NCBI RefSeq assembly: GCF_001269885.1
Contig: NZ_LHVH01000027.1
Coordinates: 1 to 64,000, forward strand
Length of the DNA: 64,000 nt
Source of the DNA: Pseudomonas kilonensis
Lineage (GTDB): Bacteria > Pseudomonadota > Gammaproteobacteria > Pseudomonadales > Pseudomonadaceae
Reading direction: 5' to 3'
The position numbers and the translations under genes are program-made. This document shows, piece by piece, positions 44,125-52,572 of this stretch. How positions within the stretch are numbered: position 1 is the first letter of the stretch; every line of letters begins with the position of its first letter. Below the pieces are notes generated by a model. The model ran no database searches. It was not told the origin of the DNA and saw only the letters and a program-made list of their open reading frames with translations.

Positions 44125-45114
44125 CAACACCGCCAGAAAGTTATCCCGCGCCACCTTCCGCGCCACGTCTTGCGGCAAGGCATCGAGAAACGGATCGAAG
44201 CTGCGCAGCTCCTTGCCCAACTTGTTGAACCGCCCGACGACATCCGACCCCACCATGAAGCGCTCAGGAAAGCGCTCCACCAGCTTTACCCACTCATCCC
44301 GGGGCTTACCCGCCTCGTCCAGCAAGTACGGCGTGAGCACGCTCCAGGACAGGTCTATGTACAGATTGGGGTAAGCCTCGAGCATGCGGGTCAGGGTCGG
44401 CAACAGAAAATCCAAGCGGGTCTGGTGGCGATGGATTTCCATGCTGGTACCGGCGTGGGCCCAGATGAAGCGCGTGTGCGGGTGATTGCGCAACGGCTCC
44501 TCGATTTCTGCCAGGTACAGCGGATTTTTCTCACGCTTGGAAGTGATGTTGGAATGCAGCATCACCGGCAGGTCGTTCTCGGCCGCCAGGTGATAGATCC
44601 GCGTCATGGCTTCGTTGTTGGCCCGAGGGGTGTCGCCCGAGGTCAGCGCCGTCAGGTCGTCATGGCGGGTGAAGACTTCGCCGATGCCTTGCCACAACCC
44701 CGGGTAGAGATCGAGCATGCGCTGGATGTGGGCGGCGGAGTTCTTGTCGTTGGGGTTGAAGCCCGACAGGAATGGATGGAAGTGCCGGCGTTGTTCGTCG
44801 GTCAGCTTGCTCACCGCTGCAGCGACAATCACGTCGGTGGCGCTGTACCAATAGGCATCCGCGTCGTCACCGGCGTAATAGCGCGGACGCTTGGGTTCGT
44901 CCTCATGCCATTTCTTGGCCACCGGCACACCGGAAATCATCACATGTTCAATGCGATTGTCCGCCATTGCCTGGAGCAGCTTGGGCATGCCGGCGGTTTC
45001 CTGAAAGAAATCGACGTAATGCAGGTGCGCATCGCTGTAGGCATATTCGCGGGCCACGGCGCCGCTACTCGAAACGACCAGCAACCAGGCGAAGATCAAA
45101 CGGGTCAAGGGCAC
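44098..45114 (-). CDS. amidohydrolase-family protein with REP-encoded C-terminus
   Basis: 338 residues from a GTG with GGAGA 6 bases upstream (a TTG 19 codons earlier lacks a site). A signal peptide (about 1-21, ending SSGAVA) is followed by a TIM-barrel metal-dependent hydrolase: HxH in SDAHLHYVDF, H in VMLHSN, H in FIWAHAG and aspartate in MVGSDVVGRF. The exported location is unusual for the family. The final eight residues (CGSKACPR) and stop are coded by a REP unit, so the ancestral end was probably different. The substrate is unknown. Confidence 0.8.
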   Translation of the reverse strand: MPLTRLIFAWLLVVSSSGAVAREYAYSDAHLHYVDFFQETAGMPKLLQAMADNRIEHVMISGVPVAKKWHEDEPKRPRYYAGDDADAYWYSATDVIVAAAVSKLTDEQRRHFHPFLSGFNPNDKNSAAHIQRMLDLYPGLWQGIGEVFTRHDDLTALTSGDTPRANNEAMTRIYHLAAENDLPVMLHSNITSKREKNPLYLAEIEEPLRNHPHTRFIWAHAGTSMEIHRHQTRLDFLLPTLTRMLEAYPNLYIDLSWSVLTPYLLDEAGKPRDEWVKLVERFPERFMVGSDVVGRFNKLGKELRSFDPFLDALPQDVARKVARDNFLAVLCGSKACPR

Positions 45115-45240
45115 GGGCAGTCTCCAAAAGCCATGAACACCGTAGACCCCAACCGTCCCGCTCGGGTTCAAGGCGCATCTGCCGCGCCTGCCGGCGGCGG
45201 GTTATGCTTCGTGCAACCGTTGTTCAACCTGGAAGACAAC

Positions 45241-46101
45241 ATGACCACTCCCCTGACCATTCGCCCCCGCGCCGAAGATGTCGAAGGCCAGCCGATTCTT
45301 CGCCCGCTGCCGTCCGCCAAATGCCGCAGCGTCGGGCCTTTCGTGTTCTTCGATCACATGCTGCAAACCACCTACCCGGCCGGCAGAGGCATGAACATCC
45401 GCCAGCATCCGCATATCGGCCTGTCCACCCTCACTTACCTGTTCGAAGGAAAACTCCAGCACAAGGACAGCCTGGGTTCCGACCAGGTAGTGAACGCCGG
45501 GGATGTCAGCTGGATGACTGCCGGCAGCGCCATCGCCCATGTCGAGCGCACCCCTGAGTCATTGCTGGGCAGCGCTTTTGTCATGCACGGGTTACAAGTC
45601 TGGCTGGCCTCACCCCAGTCCCACGAACAGGGCCCGGGGCACTACAGTCATCACCCGGCACACAGCCTGCCGGTCAGCGAGAACCTGGGGGTCAGCATCC
45701 GCATGATCGCCGGGTCAGGCTTTTGCCTGGAATCGCCGGTGCCGGTGCTGTCGCCGACGCTTTATGCCGAGTTGAACCTGCAAACTGCAACGACCTTGCT
45801 GATTCCCACCGAGCATGCAGAGCGGGCCCTGTATGTGTTGAGCGGCGAGGCGTTGCTGGACGGCGAGCCGGTGCAGGCTCACTCCTTGGTGATATTGCCG
45901 ACAGGGGAAGAAATGACGCTGTTTGCCGACAGTGACTGCCATGCCGTGCTGTTCGGCGGTGCGCCCCTGGACGGGCCGCGACGGATCAACTGGAATTTCG
46001 TTTCCAGCGACCCGGCCCGGATCGATGAAGCTCGCCGGCGCTGGGCGGCTGGAGACTGGCCGACGGTGCCGGGGGAAAGCGAGCGGATCGAGTTGCCCTA
46101 G
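45241..46101 (+). CDS. pirin family protein
   Basis: 286 residues from the ATG at 45241, with GGAAG 5 bases upstream. It has the two-cupin pirin layout: the metal ligands and family signature are in VGPFVFFDHM and MNIRQHPHIGLSTLTYLFEG, with the C-terminal cupin at about 165-275. Bacterial pirins bind iron and include quercetinases and regulators; nothing here selects between these. It is divergent from the amidohydrolase gene. Confidence 0.9.
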   Translation: MTTPLTIRPRAEDVEGQPILRPLPSAKCRSVGPFVFFDHMLQTTYPAGRGMNIRQHPHIGLSTLTYLFEGKLQHKDSLGSDQVVNAGDVSWMTAGSAIAHVERTPESLLGSAFVMHGLQVWLASPQSHEQGPGHYSHHPAHSLPVSENLGVSIRMIAGSGFCLESPVPVLSPTLYAELNLQTATTLLIPTEHAERALYVLSGEALLDGEPVQAHSLVILPTGEEMTLFADSDCHAVLFGGAPLDGPRRINWNFVSSDPARIDEARRRWAAGDWPTVPGESERIELP

Positions 46102-46125
46102 ACCCAGGGTCACCTGTCAGGCAGT

Positions 46126-46219
46126 CATCGCGAGCAAGCTCGCTCCCACACTGGATCGGTGCCATTCACAAACGTTGTGAGCACCTAGGTCAAATGTGGG
46201 AGCGAGCTTGCTCGCGATG
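46126..46219. repeat. REP doublet in outward orientation
   Basis: Here the order is reversed: the left arm reads CATCGCGAGCAAGCTCGCTC and the right arm the inverse, so the GTGGGAGC ends face each other. It lies between convergent pirin and dienelactone hydrolase genes. Confidence 0.88.
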
Positions 46220-46254
46220 GCTTTGTAGCAGACAACAGAGATCCAGTCCCAACC

Positions 46255-46983
46255 TCAGCCCCTGAACACTTCATCCAACAAATTATGCATCGACCTGAAC
46301 GCTCGCCCGGCCACCTTGGCGTCGTACATCATCTTGCCCGGCACATTGGCCTGCGGGTCGGTGAACGAATGCACCGCACCGCCGTAGCTCAGCAGTTGCC
46401 AATCCACCCCGGCGGCGTTCATTTCCGCTTCGAAAGCCGGTAGCTGCTCTTTCGGCACCAGCGGGTCGGAGGCGCCATGCATGACCAACACCGCGCCCTT
46501 GATGTTCTGCGCATCGGCCGGGTTCGGTGTATCCAGGGTGCCGTGGAAGGAAATCGCCGCCTTCAGCGGTGCGCCGCTGCGGGCCAGTTCCAGGGCGCAG
46601 CAGCCACCGAAGCAAAAGCCGAACGTGGCCAGCCTGGAAGCGTCGACCTGCGCTTCGCCCTGGCTCTGCAGTTGCTCGAGCGCCGCCTGCATGCGCTTGC
46701 GCAACAACGCCCGGTCGTTCTTGAGGGGCATCATCGCCGCTCCCGCCTCATCGGCATTGCTCGGGCGGACCGCCTGCCCGTACAGGTCGGCGATCAACAC
46801 CACATAACCGTTGGCCGCCACCGATCTGGCGATGTCCTCGGCCCCCACCCCTACGCCCATCCAATTCGGCGCCATCAGCAAACCCGGGCGCGAGCCCTGT
46901 TGGCTGATGTCGAAGGCCAGGCGACCTTCATAACTTTGACCATCGATCTGATAGACCAGCGAACGAACCGTAACCTGACTCAT
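46255..46983 (-). CDS. dienelactone hydrolase family protein
   Basis: 242 residues of the alpha/beta hydrolase superfamily with a cysteine nucleophile in LATFGFCFGGCCALELA, an aspartate in MHGASDPLVPKEQ and a histidine in GGAVHSFTDPQA: the DLH triad. AGGAG precedes the ATG. It lies just downstream of htpG with the htpG terminator between. A gene of this type next to htpG is conserved in P. aeruginosa, to my knowledge. The natural substrate is unknown. Confidence 0.9.
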   Translation of the reverse strand: MSQVTVRSLVYQIDGQSYEGRLAFDISQQGSRPGLLMAPNWMGVGVGAEDIARSVAANGYVVLIADLYGQAVRPSNADEAGAAMMPLKNDRALLRKRMQAALEQLQSQGEAQVDASRLATFGFCFGGCCALELARSGAPLKAAISFHGTLDTPNPADAQNIKGAVLVMHGASDPLVPKEQLPAFEAEMNAAGVDWQLLSYGGAVHSFTDPQANVPGKMMYDAKVAGRAFRSMHNLLDEVFRG

Positions 46984-47015
46984 GGCGGACTCCTCTTGAA
47001 CGGAACACCAGAAAT

Positions 47016-47041
47016 GAAAAAACCCGCCGAAGCGGGTTTTT
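47016..47041 (-). terminator. terminator of htpG
   Basis: AACCCGC (47021-47027) pairs with GCGGGTT (47032-47038) around CGAA. On the minus strand the stem is followed by six U residues. It lies just beyond the htpG stop codon. Confidence 0.85.
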
Positions 47042-47052
47042 CCTGCACTTGC

Positions 47053-48957
47053 TTAAGCTGACAGTTCAACCAGCAGCTTGTTCAGGCGACGTACATACGC
47101 CGCCGGATCCTTCAGGCTGTCGCCGGCCGCCAGGGCCGCCTGGTCGAACAGGATGTGCGACAGATCGCCGAAACGCTCTTCGCTCTGCTCGTTGTCGAGT
47201 TTTTCCACCAGCGGGTGGGCCGGGTTGAATTCGAAGATCGGCTTGGAGTCCGGGACTTTCTGGCCGCTGGCTTCGAGGATCTGGCGCATTTGCAGGCCCA
47301 GGTCCTGCTCACCGATGGCCAGGATCGCCGGGGAGTCAGTCAGGCGGTGCGAGACACGCACTTCGCTGACAGCATCGCCCAGGGCCGCCTTGATCCGCTC
47401 GACCAGGCCTTCCTTGCTCTTGGCGACTTCTTCGGCGGCTTTCTTGTCTTCTTCCGAATCCAGGTTGCCGAGGTCCAGGTCACCACGTGCCACATCGACG
47501 AAGCTCTTGCCGTCGAACTCGCTGAGGTAGCTCATCAGCCATTCATCGATGCGGTCGGTCAGCAGCAGCACTTCGATGCCTTTCTTGCGGAAGACTTCCA
47601 GGTGCGGGCTGTTCTTGACCTGTGCATAAGTTTCACCGGTCAGGTAGTAGATCTTGTCCTGGCCTTCCTTGGTACGGGCCAGGTAATCGGCCAGGCCAAC
47701 GATCTGCTCGCCATCGTCACCCTGGGTCGACGCAAAGCGCAGCAGGCCGGCGATCTTCTCTTTGTTGGCGAAGTCCTCGGCCGGACCTTCTTTCATGACC
47801 TGGCCGAAGTTTTTCCAGAAGCCCTTGTACTGCTCGGGCTCGTTCTTCGCCAGTTTTTCCAGCATGTCCAGCACGCGCTTGGTCAGTGCCGACTTCATGG
47901 AATCGATGATCGGATCTTTCTGCAGGATTTCCCGCGAAACGTTCAGCGACAAATCGTTGGAATCCACCACGCCCTTGATGAAGCGCAGGTACAGCGGCAG
48001 GAACGATTCGGCCTGGTCCATCACGAACACGCGCTGCACGTACAGCTTCAGGCCGCGTGGCGCTTCGCGCTGGTACAAATCGAAAGGTGCACGGGCCGGC
48101 ACGTACAGCAACGAGCTGTACTCCAGCTTGCCTTCGACCTTGTTATGGCTCCAGCTCAGCGGGTTCTCGAAGTCGTGGGCAATGTGCTTGTAGAACTCCT
48201 GGTATTCCTCGTCTTTCACCTCGGTGCGCGGACGGGTCCACAAGGCACTGGCGCGGTTGACGGTTTCCCATTCCACTTCAGGCTTTTCTTCGCCTTCGGC
48301 AGCGGTGACTTCCTTCGGCAGCTCGATCGGCAGCGCGATATGGTCGGAGTACTTCTTGATGATGTTGCGCAGGCGCCAGCCATCGGCGAACTCGTCTTCG
48401 CCGGACTTGAGGTGCAGCACAATGCGGGTGCCGCGATCAGCCTTGTCGACGGTGGCGACTTCAAACTCACCCTCGCCCTTGGACGACCAGTGCACGCCTT
48501 CGCTCGCCGCGAGGCCGGCACGGCGGCTGAACACTTCGACCTGGTCGGCAACGATGAACGCGGAATAGAAACCGACGCCGAACTGACCGATCAGGTGGGA
48601 ATCTTTCTTCTGATCGCCCGACAGGTTCTTCATGAAGTCGGCGGTGCCGGACTTGGCGATGGTGCCCAGGTGCGTGATCACCTCTTCGCGGCTCATGCCG
48701 ATACCGTTGTCTTCGAGGGTGACGGTTTTCGCGTCCTTGTCGAAGCTCACACGGATTTTCAGCTCAGCGCCGCCTTCCAGCAATTCAGGCTTGGAAAGGG
48801 CTTCGAAACGTAATTTGTCGACAGCATCAGAGGCGTTCGAAATCAACTCGCGAAGGAAAATTTCCTTATTGGAATACAGCGAGTGAATCATCAGGTGCAG
48901 CAGTTGCTTCACCTCGGTCTGGAAGCCCAGGGTTTCCTTTTGAGTTTCCACGCTCAT
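47053..48957 (-). CDS. htpG: molecular chaperone HtpG (Hsp90)
   Basis: 634 residues from the ATG at 48957 (an ATG two codons upstream is also possible). Bacterial Hsp90, cytosolic, ATP-dependent. The GHKL ATP site is visible in LRELISNASDAVDKLRF, DNGIGM and GQFGVGFYSAF, followed by the middle and C-terminal dimerisation domains at normal length. It has its own sigma-32-type promoter at 49022-49049 and its own terminator, so it is a monocistronic heat-shock gene. Confidence 0.98.
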   Translation of the reverse strand: MSVETQKETLGFQTEVKQLLHLMIHSLYSNKEIFLRELISNASDAVDKLRFEALSKPELLEGGAELKIRVSFDKDAKTVTLEDNGIGMSREEVITHLGTIAKSGTADFMKNLSGDQKKDSHLIGQFGVGFYSAFIVADQVEVFSRRAGLAASEGVHWSSKGEGEFEVATVDKADRGTRIVLHLKSGEDEFADGWRLRNIIKKYSDHIALPIELPKEVTAAEGEEKPEVEWETVNRASALWTRPRTEVKDEEYQEFYKHIAHDFENPLSWSHNKVEGKLEYSSLLYVPARAPFDLYQREAPRGLKLYVQRVFVMDQAESFLPLYLRFIKGVVDSNDLSLNVSREILQKDPIIDSMKSALTKRVLDMLEKLAKNEPEQYKGFWKNFGQVMKEGPAEDFANKEKIAGLLRFASTQGDDGEQIVGLADYLARTKEGQDKIYYLTGETYAQVKNSPHLEVFRKKGIEVLLLTDRIDEWLMSYLSEFDGKSFVDVARGDLDLGNLDSEEDKKAAEEVAKSKEGLVERIKAALGDAVSEVRVSHRLTDSPAILAIGEQDLGLQMRQILEASGQKVPDSKPIFEFNPAHPLVEKLDNEQSEERFGDLSHILFDQAALAAGDSLKDPAAYVRRLNKLLVELSA

Positions 48958-49021
48958 GGTCATCAAACTCCAAGTGGATGGTGGTGTCCGCCTCGCTGAG
49001 ATTGGCGGCGGGATGTCCTCA

Positions 49022-49049
49022 AGGTGGGGGCAACGCTGGTGATTTCAAG
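49022..49049 (-). promoter_or_regulatory. sigma-32 heat-shock promoter of htpG
   Basis: On the minus strand CTTGAAA (49043-49049), 13 bases, then CCCCACCT (49022-49029). This closely matches the RpoH consensus CTTGAAA-N11-16-CCCCATNT. The -10 element lies about 64 bases before the htpG ATG. The -35 element overlaps the stop codon of the thioesterase remnant. Confidence 0.75.
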
Positions 49050-49157
49050 GGCGATCCGGTTTTGACGGCTCCTGGATCTTGAAATGGGCGCGGACGATGG
49101 CGATGGGTTGGGCCTCGACGTCTTGCCAGGCGGTGATCGCAACGTTGGCCACCCGCC
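49045..49157 (-). pseudogene. 3' remnant of a thioesterase gene, duplicate of 50176-50288
   Basis: These 113 bases match 50176-50288 at 105 positions. On the minus strand they encode the last 37 or so residues of the PaaI-type thioesterase (RVANVAITAW to SKPDRP and stop) with only two amino acid changes; six of the eight base changes are silent. There is no upstream part of the gene here. The two copies flank the DMT transporter gene. Confidence 0.8.
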
Positions 49158-49282
49158 TCTGGCACCTGGCCGGGTACTGATGGAAATGTGTTGCGAAGAA
49201 ATTGCCTGAGCCACGGATAATCGCTGCTTTAATACCCGACGGCGGTTCACGAAGAACAATGGCCGAGTAAAAAGGAGCGTCA

Positions 49283-50170
49283 ATGCATCAGGTAAAGCTG
49301 CCATTAGGTGGAGCATTATGGATGGCAGCAAGCCTGCTTTCATTCATAGGCATGGCCGTCGCGGCCCGAGAGCTTTCCACGTTCATGTCGATCTTCGAGA
49401 TCCTGTTTTTCAGGTCCTTGGTCGGACTGATCATTATTTTTCCGGTTATTTACCAACAGCGCGCCAAGCTCAAACAAGCCCGTGACCTGGGTCTACAGAT
49501 TGGCAGGAACGCAGTTCACTTCGCCGGACAATATGCCTGGACCATTGGCGTGGCATCGCTTCCGTTGGTTAAGGTCTTTGCCCTGGAGTTCACCACCCCG
49601 ATATGGGTTTCCCTCCTGGCGTTTTTATTCTTGAAGGAAAAACTCTCCACCGCCAGGGTACTCGCCGCCATCGGCGGTTTCCTGGGCGTCCTGGTCATTC
49701 TAAGGCCCGGCCTTGATAGCATTGAACCCGCCGCGTTTATCGTTCTTCTGGCCGCCATGGGCTACGCAACATCCATCATCATGGTGAAAAAACTGACGTT
49801 GACCAGCAGTCCCGCCATCATCGTGATCTGGATGGTGCTTCTACAATTGCCCTTGGGCCTTGGTCTGTCCCTGGCACAATGGCGTACCCCTACGCTCGCC
49901 TGCCTCCCCTGGATCCTGCTGTTGGGCATAACGGGTTTAAGTGCACACTTCGCCATGGCCAAGGCACTGAGCGTCATGGAAGCCTCCATTGCCATCCCGA
50001 TTGATTTTTTCAGGGTGCCACTCATTGCCGTCGTTGGTTTTTTTCTCTACAGCGAGCCTCTCGAAATCTGGGTATTGGTCGGCGCAGTGATTATCTTCGC
50101 CTCAAACTATCTGCCCTTCCGGGTCGAACAAAGGAACATGCCATCGTCAACTTCACCGAGCTCCGAGTGA
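49283..50170 (+). CDS. DMT (EamA) family transporter
   Basis: 295 residues with ten membrane helices in two EamA repeats. Motifs such as RNAVHFAGQYAWTIGVASLP, VFALEFTTPIWVSLLAFLFL and LKEKLSTARVLAAIGGFLGV are typical of the drug/metabolite transporter superfamily. AAGGAG lies 6 bases before the ATG. Base composition is lower in GC than neighbours, and the gene is opposite in strand to both sides. It is bracketed by two copies of a thioesterase 3' end, which marks it as an insertion. The transported compound is unknown. Confidence 0.88.
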   Translation: MHQVKLPLGGALWMAASLLSFIGMAVAARELSTFMSIFEILFFRSLVGLIIIFPVIYQQRAKLKQARDLGLQIGRNAVHFAGQYAWTIGVASLPLVKVFALEFTTPIWVSLLAFLFLKEKLSTARVLAAIGGFLGVLVILRPGLDSIEPAAFIVLLAAMGYATSIIMVKKLTLTSSPAIIVIWMVLLQLPLGLGLSLAQWRTPTLACLPWILLLGITGLSAHFAMAKALSVMEASIAIPIDFFRVPLIAVVGFFLYSEPLEIWVLVGAVIIFASNYLPFRVEQRNMPSSTSPSSE

Positions 50171-50175
50171 TCAGC

Positions 50176-50637
50176 TCAAGGGCGATCCGGTTTTGACGGC
50201 TCCTGAATCTTGAAATGCGCCCGGGCGGTGGCGATGGGTTGTGCCTCGACGTCTTGCCAGGCGGTGATCGCGACGTTGGCGACCCGCCGGCCCTGGCGCC
50301 AGACCTGGCATTTGGCGTAGGTGTCGCGAAACTGTCCGGTGCGCAGGTAATCCAGGGAAAAGTCGATGATTTTCGGTATGCCTGGCGTGCCGGTGGCGAT
50401 CAACAGATGCACGGCAGCGGCCAGTTCCATGAAACCGGCGATGACGCCGCCATGGATGGCCGGCAGTAAAGGGTTACCAATGTTGTCTTTGTTGGCCGGC
50501 AGGCGAAACACCAAGTCGTCGCCCTGGCGCGTGCATTCGACGCCAATCAGTTGCGCATAGGGGATCGAGGCGAGCAGCAGCGCGTAGTCGCCCTGCTCAC
50601 AGGCGCGGCGCAGTTGTTCCTGAGTGGTATCGGTCAT
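50176..50637 (-). CDS. PaaI-family hotdog thioesterase
   Basis: 153 residues from the ATG at 50637, which overlaps the end of the next thioesterase gene by ATGA; the longer frame has no start signal. Family signature PLLPAIHGGVIAGFMELAA with the histidine-glycine-glycine core (about 57-75). It should cleave acyl-CoA thioesters. It forms a coupled pair with the gene upstream, and its 3' 113 bases are duplicated at 49045-49157. Confidence 0.88.
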   Translation of the reverse strand: MTDTTQEQLRRACEQGDYALLLASIPYAQLIGVECTRQGDDLVFRLPANKDNIGNPLLPAIHGGVIAGFMELAAAVHLLIATGTPGIPKIIDFSLDYLRTGQFRDTYAKCQVWRQGRRVANVAITAWQDVEAQPIATARAHFKIQEPSKPDRP

Positions 50638-51110
50638 GGCTGGCCCACGGCGGTCATCGGGCTGGCCTTCCCCATGCCCCTGGCATGCTGGCCCAGGCGC
50701 ATGAAGGTGCCCACCGCATGCGCAATGGGTTGCTCGGGGTCGTCCTGATAGGCGAAACCCCGGCTGAAGATCACGTCCGGGGTGACCCGATAGCATTGCG
50801 CGAAGCCGTAGACATCCTTGTGGGGCTCGGCGGCGTGCATGTAGTCGATACGCAGGTCGAGGGTGGGACAGACTTCGAATTGCGGCAGCACACATAGGGT
50901 CGACATGCCGCACGCGGTGTCCATCAATGAGGTCAACGCGCCACCGTGGATGATGCCCGTCAGTGGATTGCCGACGATTTGCGGGCTGAACGGCAGGATG
51001 ACCGTCAGCCCGTCACGGCTGGCGCTGTGCAGCTTCAAGCCCAGCACCTGGCAATGCCTGAGTGCGGATAAAAAGCGTGTCGCACGCTCAAAAACGGGGT
51101 CTTCGGCCAT
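50634..51110 (-). CDS. PaaI-family hotdog thioesterase
   Basis: 158 residues. Family signature NPLTGIIHGGALTSLMDTACG (two parts, about 48-68) contains the HGG core and aspartate in place of the more usual catalytic glutamate. It is the upstream member of a tandem thioesterase pair, coupled by ATGA to the next gene; the two share low similarity, so they may form a mixed dimer or act on different acyl chains (inference). It is divergent from the small lipoprotein gene. Confidence 0.88.
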   Translation of the reverse strand: MAEDPVFERATRFLSALRHCQVLGLKLHSASRDGLTVILPFSPQIVGNPLTGIIHGGALTSLMDTACGMSTLCVLPQFEVCPTLDLRIDYMHAAEPHKDVYGFAQCYRVTPDVIFSRGFAYQDDPEQPIAHAVGTFMRLGQHARGMGKASPMTAVGQP

Positions 51111-51267
51111 TTGATTAACGCTCCAGTGAGTGACGAGACCTGACGACAGGCGCGATCCACAAAGTTCCGTTGCAGTGCAAAGTTATATATCTGTTATGCA
51201 ACAGGAACTTAATCCGAGGGGTGGCGTTCAAAAGGCCAGTAGTTATTTCCATAAGGAGAAACACCCC

Positions 51268-51528
51268 ATGCGTAAGACTTTTGCTATTGCCTTGATGTTG
51301 GCCGCTTCCCTCGGTCTCGCTGCCTGCGATAAAAAATCCGAGGACAAAGCTCAAGATGCCCAACAACACGCTGAGCAAGCTCAGCAAGACATGAACAAAG
51401 CACAGGATAAAGTGAACGACGCGGCGAAAGAAAACGCCGAAGCCGCCAAAAAGCAGGCTGAATCGAACGAAGCGGCCGCGAAAGAAGCAGCCCCAGCTAC
51501 TCCAGCTACTCCAGCTAAAACCAACTGA
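51268..51528 (+). CDS. small lipoprotein, alanine/lysine/glutamate-rich
   Basis: 86 residues from the ATG at 51268, with AAGGAG 8 bases upstream; a longer frame has no site. The signal peptide ends in the lipobox LGLAAC, so it is a lipoprotein with the mature N-terminal cysteine at about residue 20. The rest is one long coiled-coil-like stretch (AEQAQQDMNKAQDKVNDAAK), ending in PATPATPAKTN. It resembles Lpp/OprI-like or YgdI-type small lipoproteins in style but not clearly in sequence. The good ribosome-binding site suggests high expression. Confidence 0.85.
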   Translation: MRKTFAIALMLAASLGLAACDKKSEDKAQDAQQHAEQAQQDMNKAQDKVNDAAKENAEAAKKQAESNEAAAKEAAPATPATPAKTN

Positions 51529-51540
51529 TACGGTTTTAGC

Positions 51541-51579
51541 GGCAAAAGAAAACCCGCCTGGTGCGGGTTTTCTTTTGCC
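51541..51579. terminator. bidirectional terminator, 17-base stem
   Basis: GGCAAAAGAAAACCCGC (51541-51557) pairs perfectly with GCGGGTTTTCTTTTGCC (51563-51579). It separates the convergent lipoprotein and DUF599 genes and should stop transcription from both. Confidence 0.85.
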
Positions 51580-51601
51580 TGCGATTTGGCGGCGTCGCCT
51601 G

Positions 51602-52339
51602 TCAGGCCGCTTCCTTGCCCACCTCGGACACTGGCGCTTCGGTGGGGGTATAGACCATCACGTCCAGCACATCGGAGTGAAACTCGCGCTGGTACAACAC
51701 AAACACCACGCCGGCACTCATCAACATGAATAACCAGGGGCTGACGAACCACGCCAACATGGTCATGCCGAAGTAATAGGCACGCAGGCCGAAGTTGAAC
51801 TGGTTGGCGGCCATGGAGATCACTCGCGCCGCTCTTAGTGCAAAGGCCTTGCGCTCTTGCTCCGACACATGGCGCTCGCCGATCATCGGGGCCGAGCCAA
51901 TCAGGACCGCCGCGAAGTTGTACTGGCGCATGCACCAACTGAACGTGAAGAACGCATACACGAACACCAGTGCCAGGCACAGCAACTTGACCTCCGCCAT
52001 GCCCTGGGAAGCCTGCTGCACCATGGGGATGTCCGCCAGCAACGACACCGCCCGATCGGACGCCCCGAGTACTGTCAGGATACCGGCCAGGATGATCAGT
52101 GTGCTGGAGGCGAAAAAGGATGCGTTGCGCTCCAGGTTGCCGATCACGCTGGCATCGGCGATACGGTTCTCACGCAGCAGCATGCGGCGCATCCAGTCTT
52201 CGCGGTACAGGTGCATCACACTGGCCAGGCAGGCCGTGTCGCGCGCCTTCCAGGTGGCATAACGGGTGTAGCCCGCCCAGCAGATGATGAACCAGGCGGC
52301 GGCAAGCAGATGGATCAGGTTGGCTTGGATGAATGACAT
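51602..52339 (-). CDS. DUF599 membrane protein
   Basis: 245 residues with about four membrane helices (about 5-22, 74-94, 115-135, 190-215). The layout and segments such as RNASFFASSTLIILAGILTV and FTFSWCMRQYNFAAVLIGS match DUF599 proteins. Function unknown. It is convergent to the lipoprotein gene and separated from the carrier gene by a REP doublet. Confidence 0.82.
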   Translation of the reverse strand: MSFIQANLIHLLAAAWFIICWAGYTRYATWKARDTACLASVMHLYREDWMRRMLLRENRIADASVIGNLERNASFFASSTLIILAGILTVLGASDRAVSLLADIPMVQQASQGMAEVKLLCLALVFVYAFFTFSWCMRQYNFAAVLIGSAPMIGERHVSEQERKAFALRAARVISMAANQFNFGLRAYYFGMTMLAWFVSPWLFMLMSAGVVFVLYQREFHSDVLDVMVYTPTEAPVSEVGKEAA

Positions 52340-52389
52340 TCGATTTCCTGTGACGAAACAAAATCTGTGGCAATAGTATCAGCGAACCC

Positions 52390-52478
52390 TGTGGGAGCGA
52401 GCCTGCTCGCGATAGCGGTATAACGTTCACTTCGATGTCGGCAGCTCCAACGCTATCGCGAGCAGGCTCGCTCCCACA
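52390..52478. repeat. REP doublet, CCTGCTC variant
   Basis: Left arm TGTGGGAGCGAGCCTGCTCG and its inverted copy, with ATAGCG/CGCTAT extending the stem. It lies upstream of the DUF599 gene and before the terminator of the BraB gene. Confidence 0.9.
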
Positions 52479-52503
52479 GTCCACGGAAAAAGACACTGCA
52501 CTC

Positions 52504-52540
52504 AAAAAAAATGCCCCGTATCGATTGATACGGGGCATTT
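52504..52540 (-). terminator. terminator of the branched-chain amino acid carrier gene
   Basis: AAATGCCCCGTATC (52509-52522) pairs with GATACGGGGCATTT (52527-52540) around GATT. On the minus strand it is followed by a U-rich tract from the A-run at 52504-52510. Confidence 0.88.
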
Positions 52541-52572
52541 CGGGTTTTACCAGTGGACCTGTCGATCGCCGC

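Larger units (their letters stand above)
48958..49282. other. region between htpG and the DMT transporter gene
   Basis: From left to right it holds the htpG leader, the htpG heat-shock promoter (49022-49049), a 113-base remnant of a thioesterase 3' end (49045-49157), and about 125 AT-richer bases leading to the transporter start with AAGGAG at its ribosome-binding site. No complete gene is present. Confidence 0.7.

Noticed and set aside
43962..44243. N-terminal extension of the DUF3859-like gene
   Set aside because: The extension translates REP sequence and the internal ATG at 43961 has a strong ribosome-binding site and signal peptide.
44017..46101. A 694-codon plus-strand frame as one protein
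   Set aside because: Only the final 286 codons (pirin, from 45241) have a ribosome-binding site and motifs; the rest lies antisense to the amidohydrolase gene.
49252..49259. AAGAACAA, which fits the Hfq/Crc motif AANAANAA, before the transporter gene
   Set aside because: It lies about 24 bases from the start and not at the ribosome-binding site, and one short match is expected by chance.
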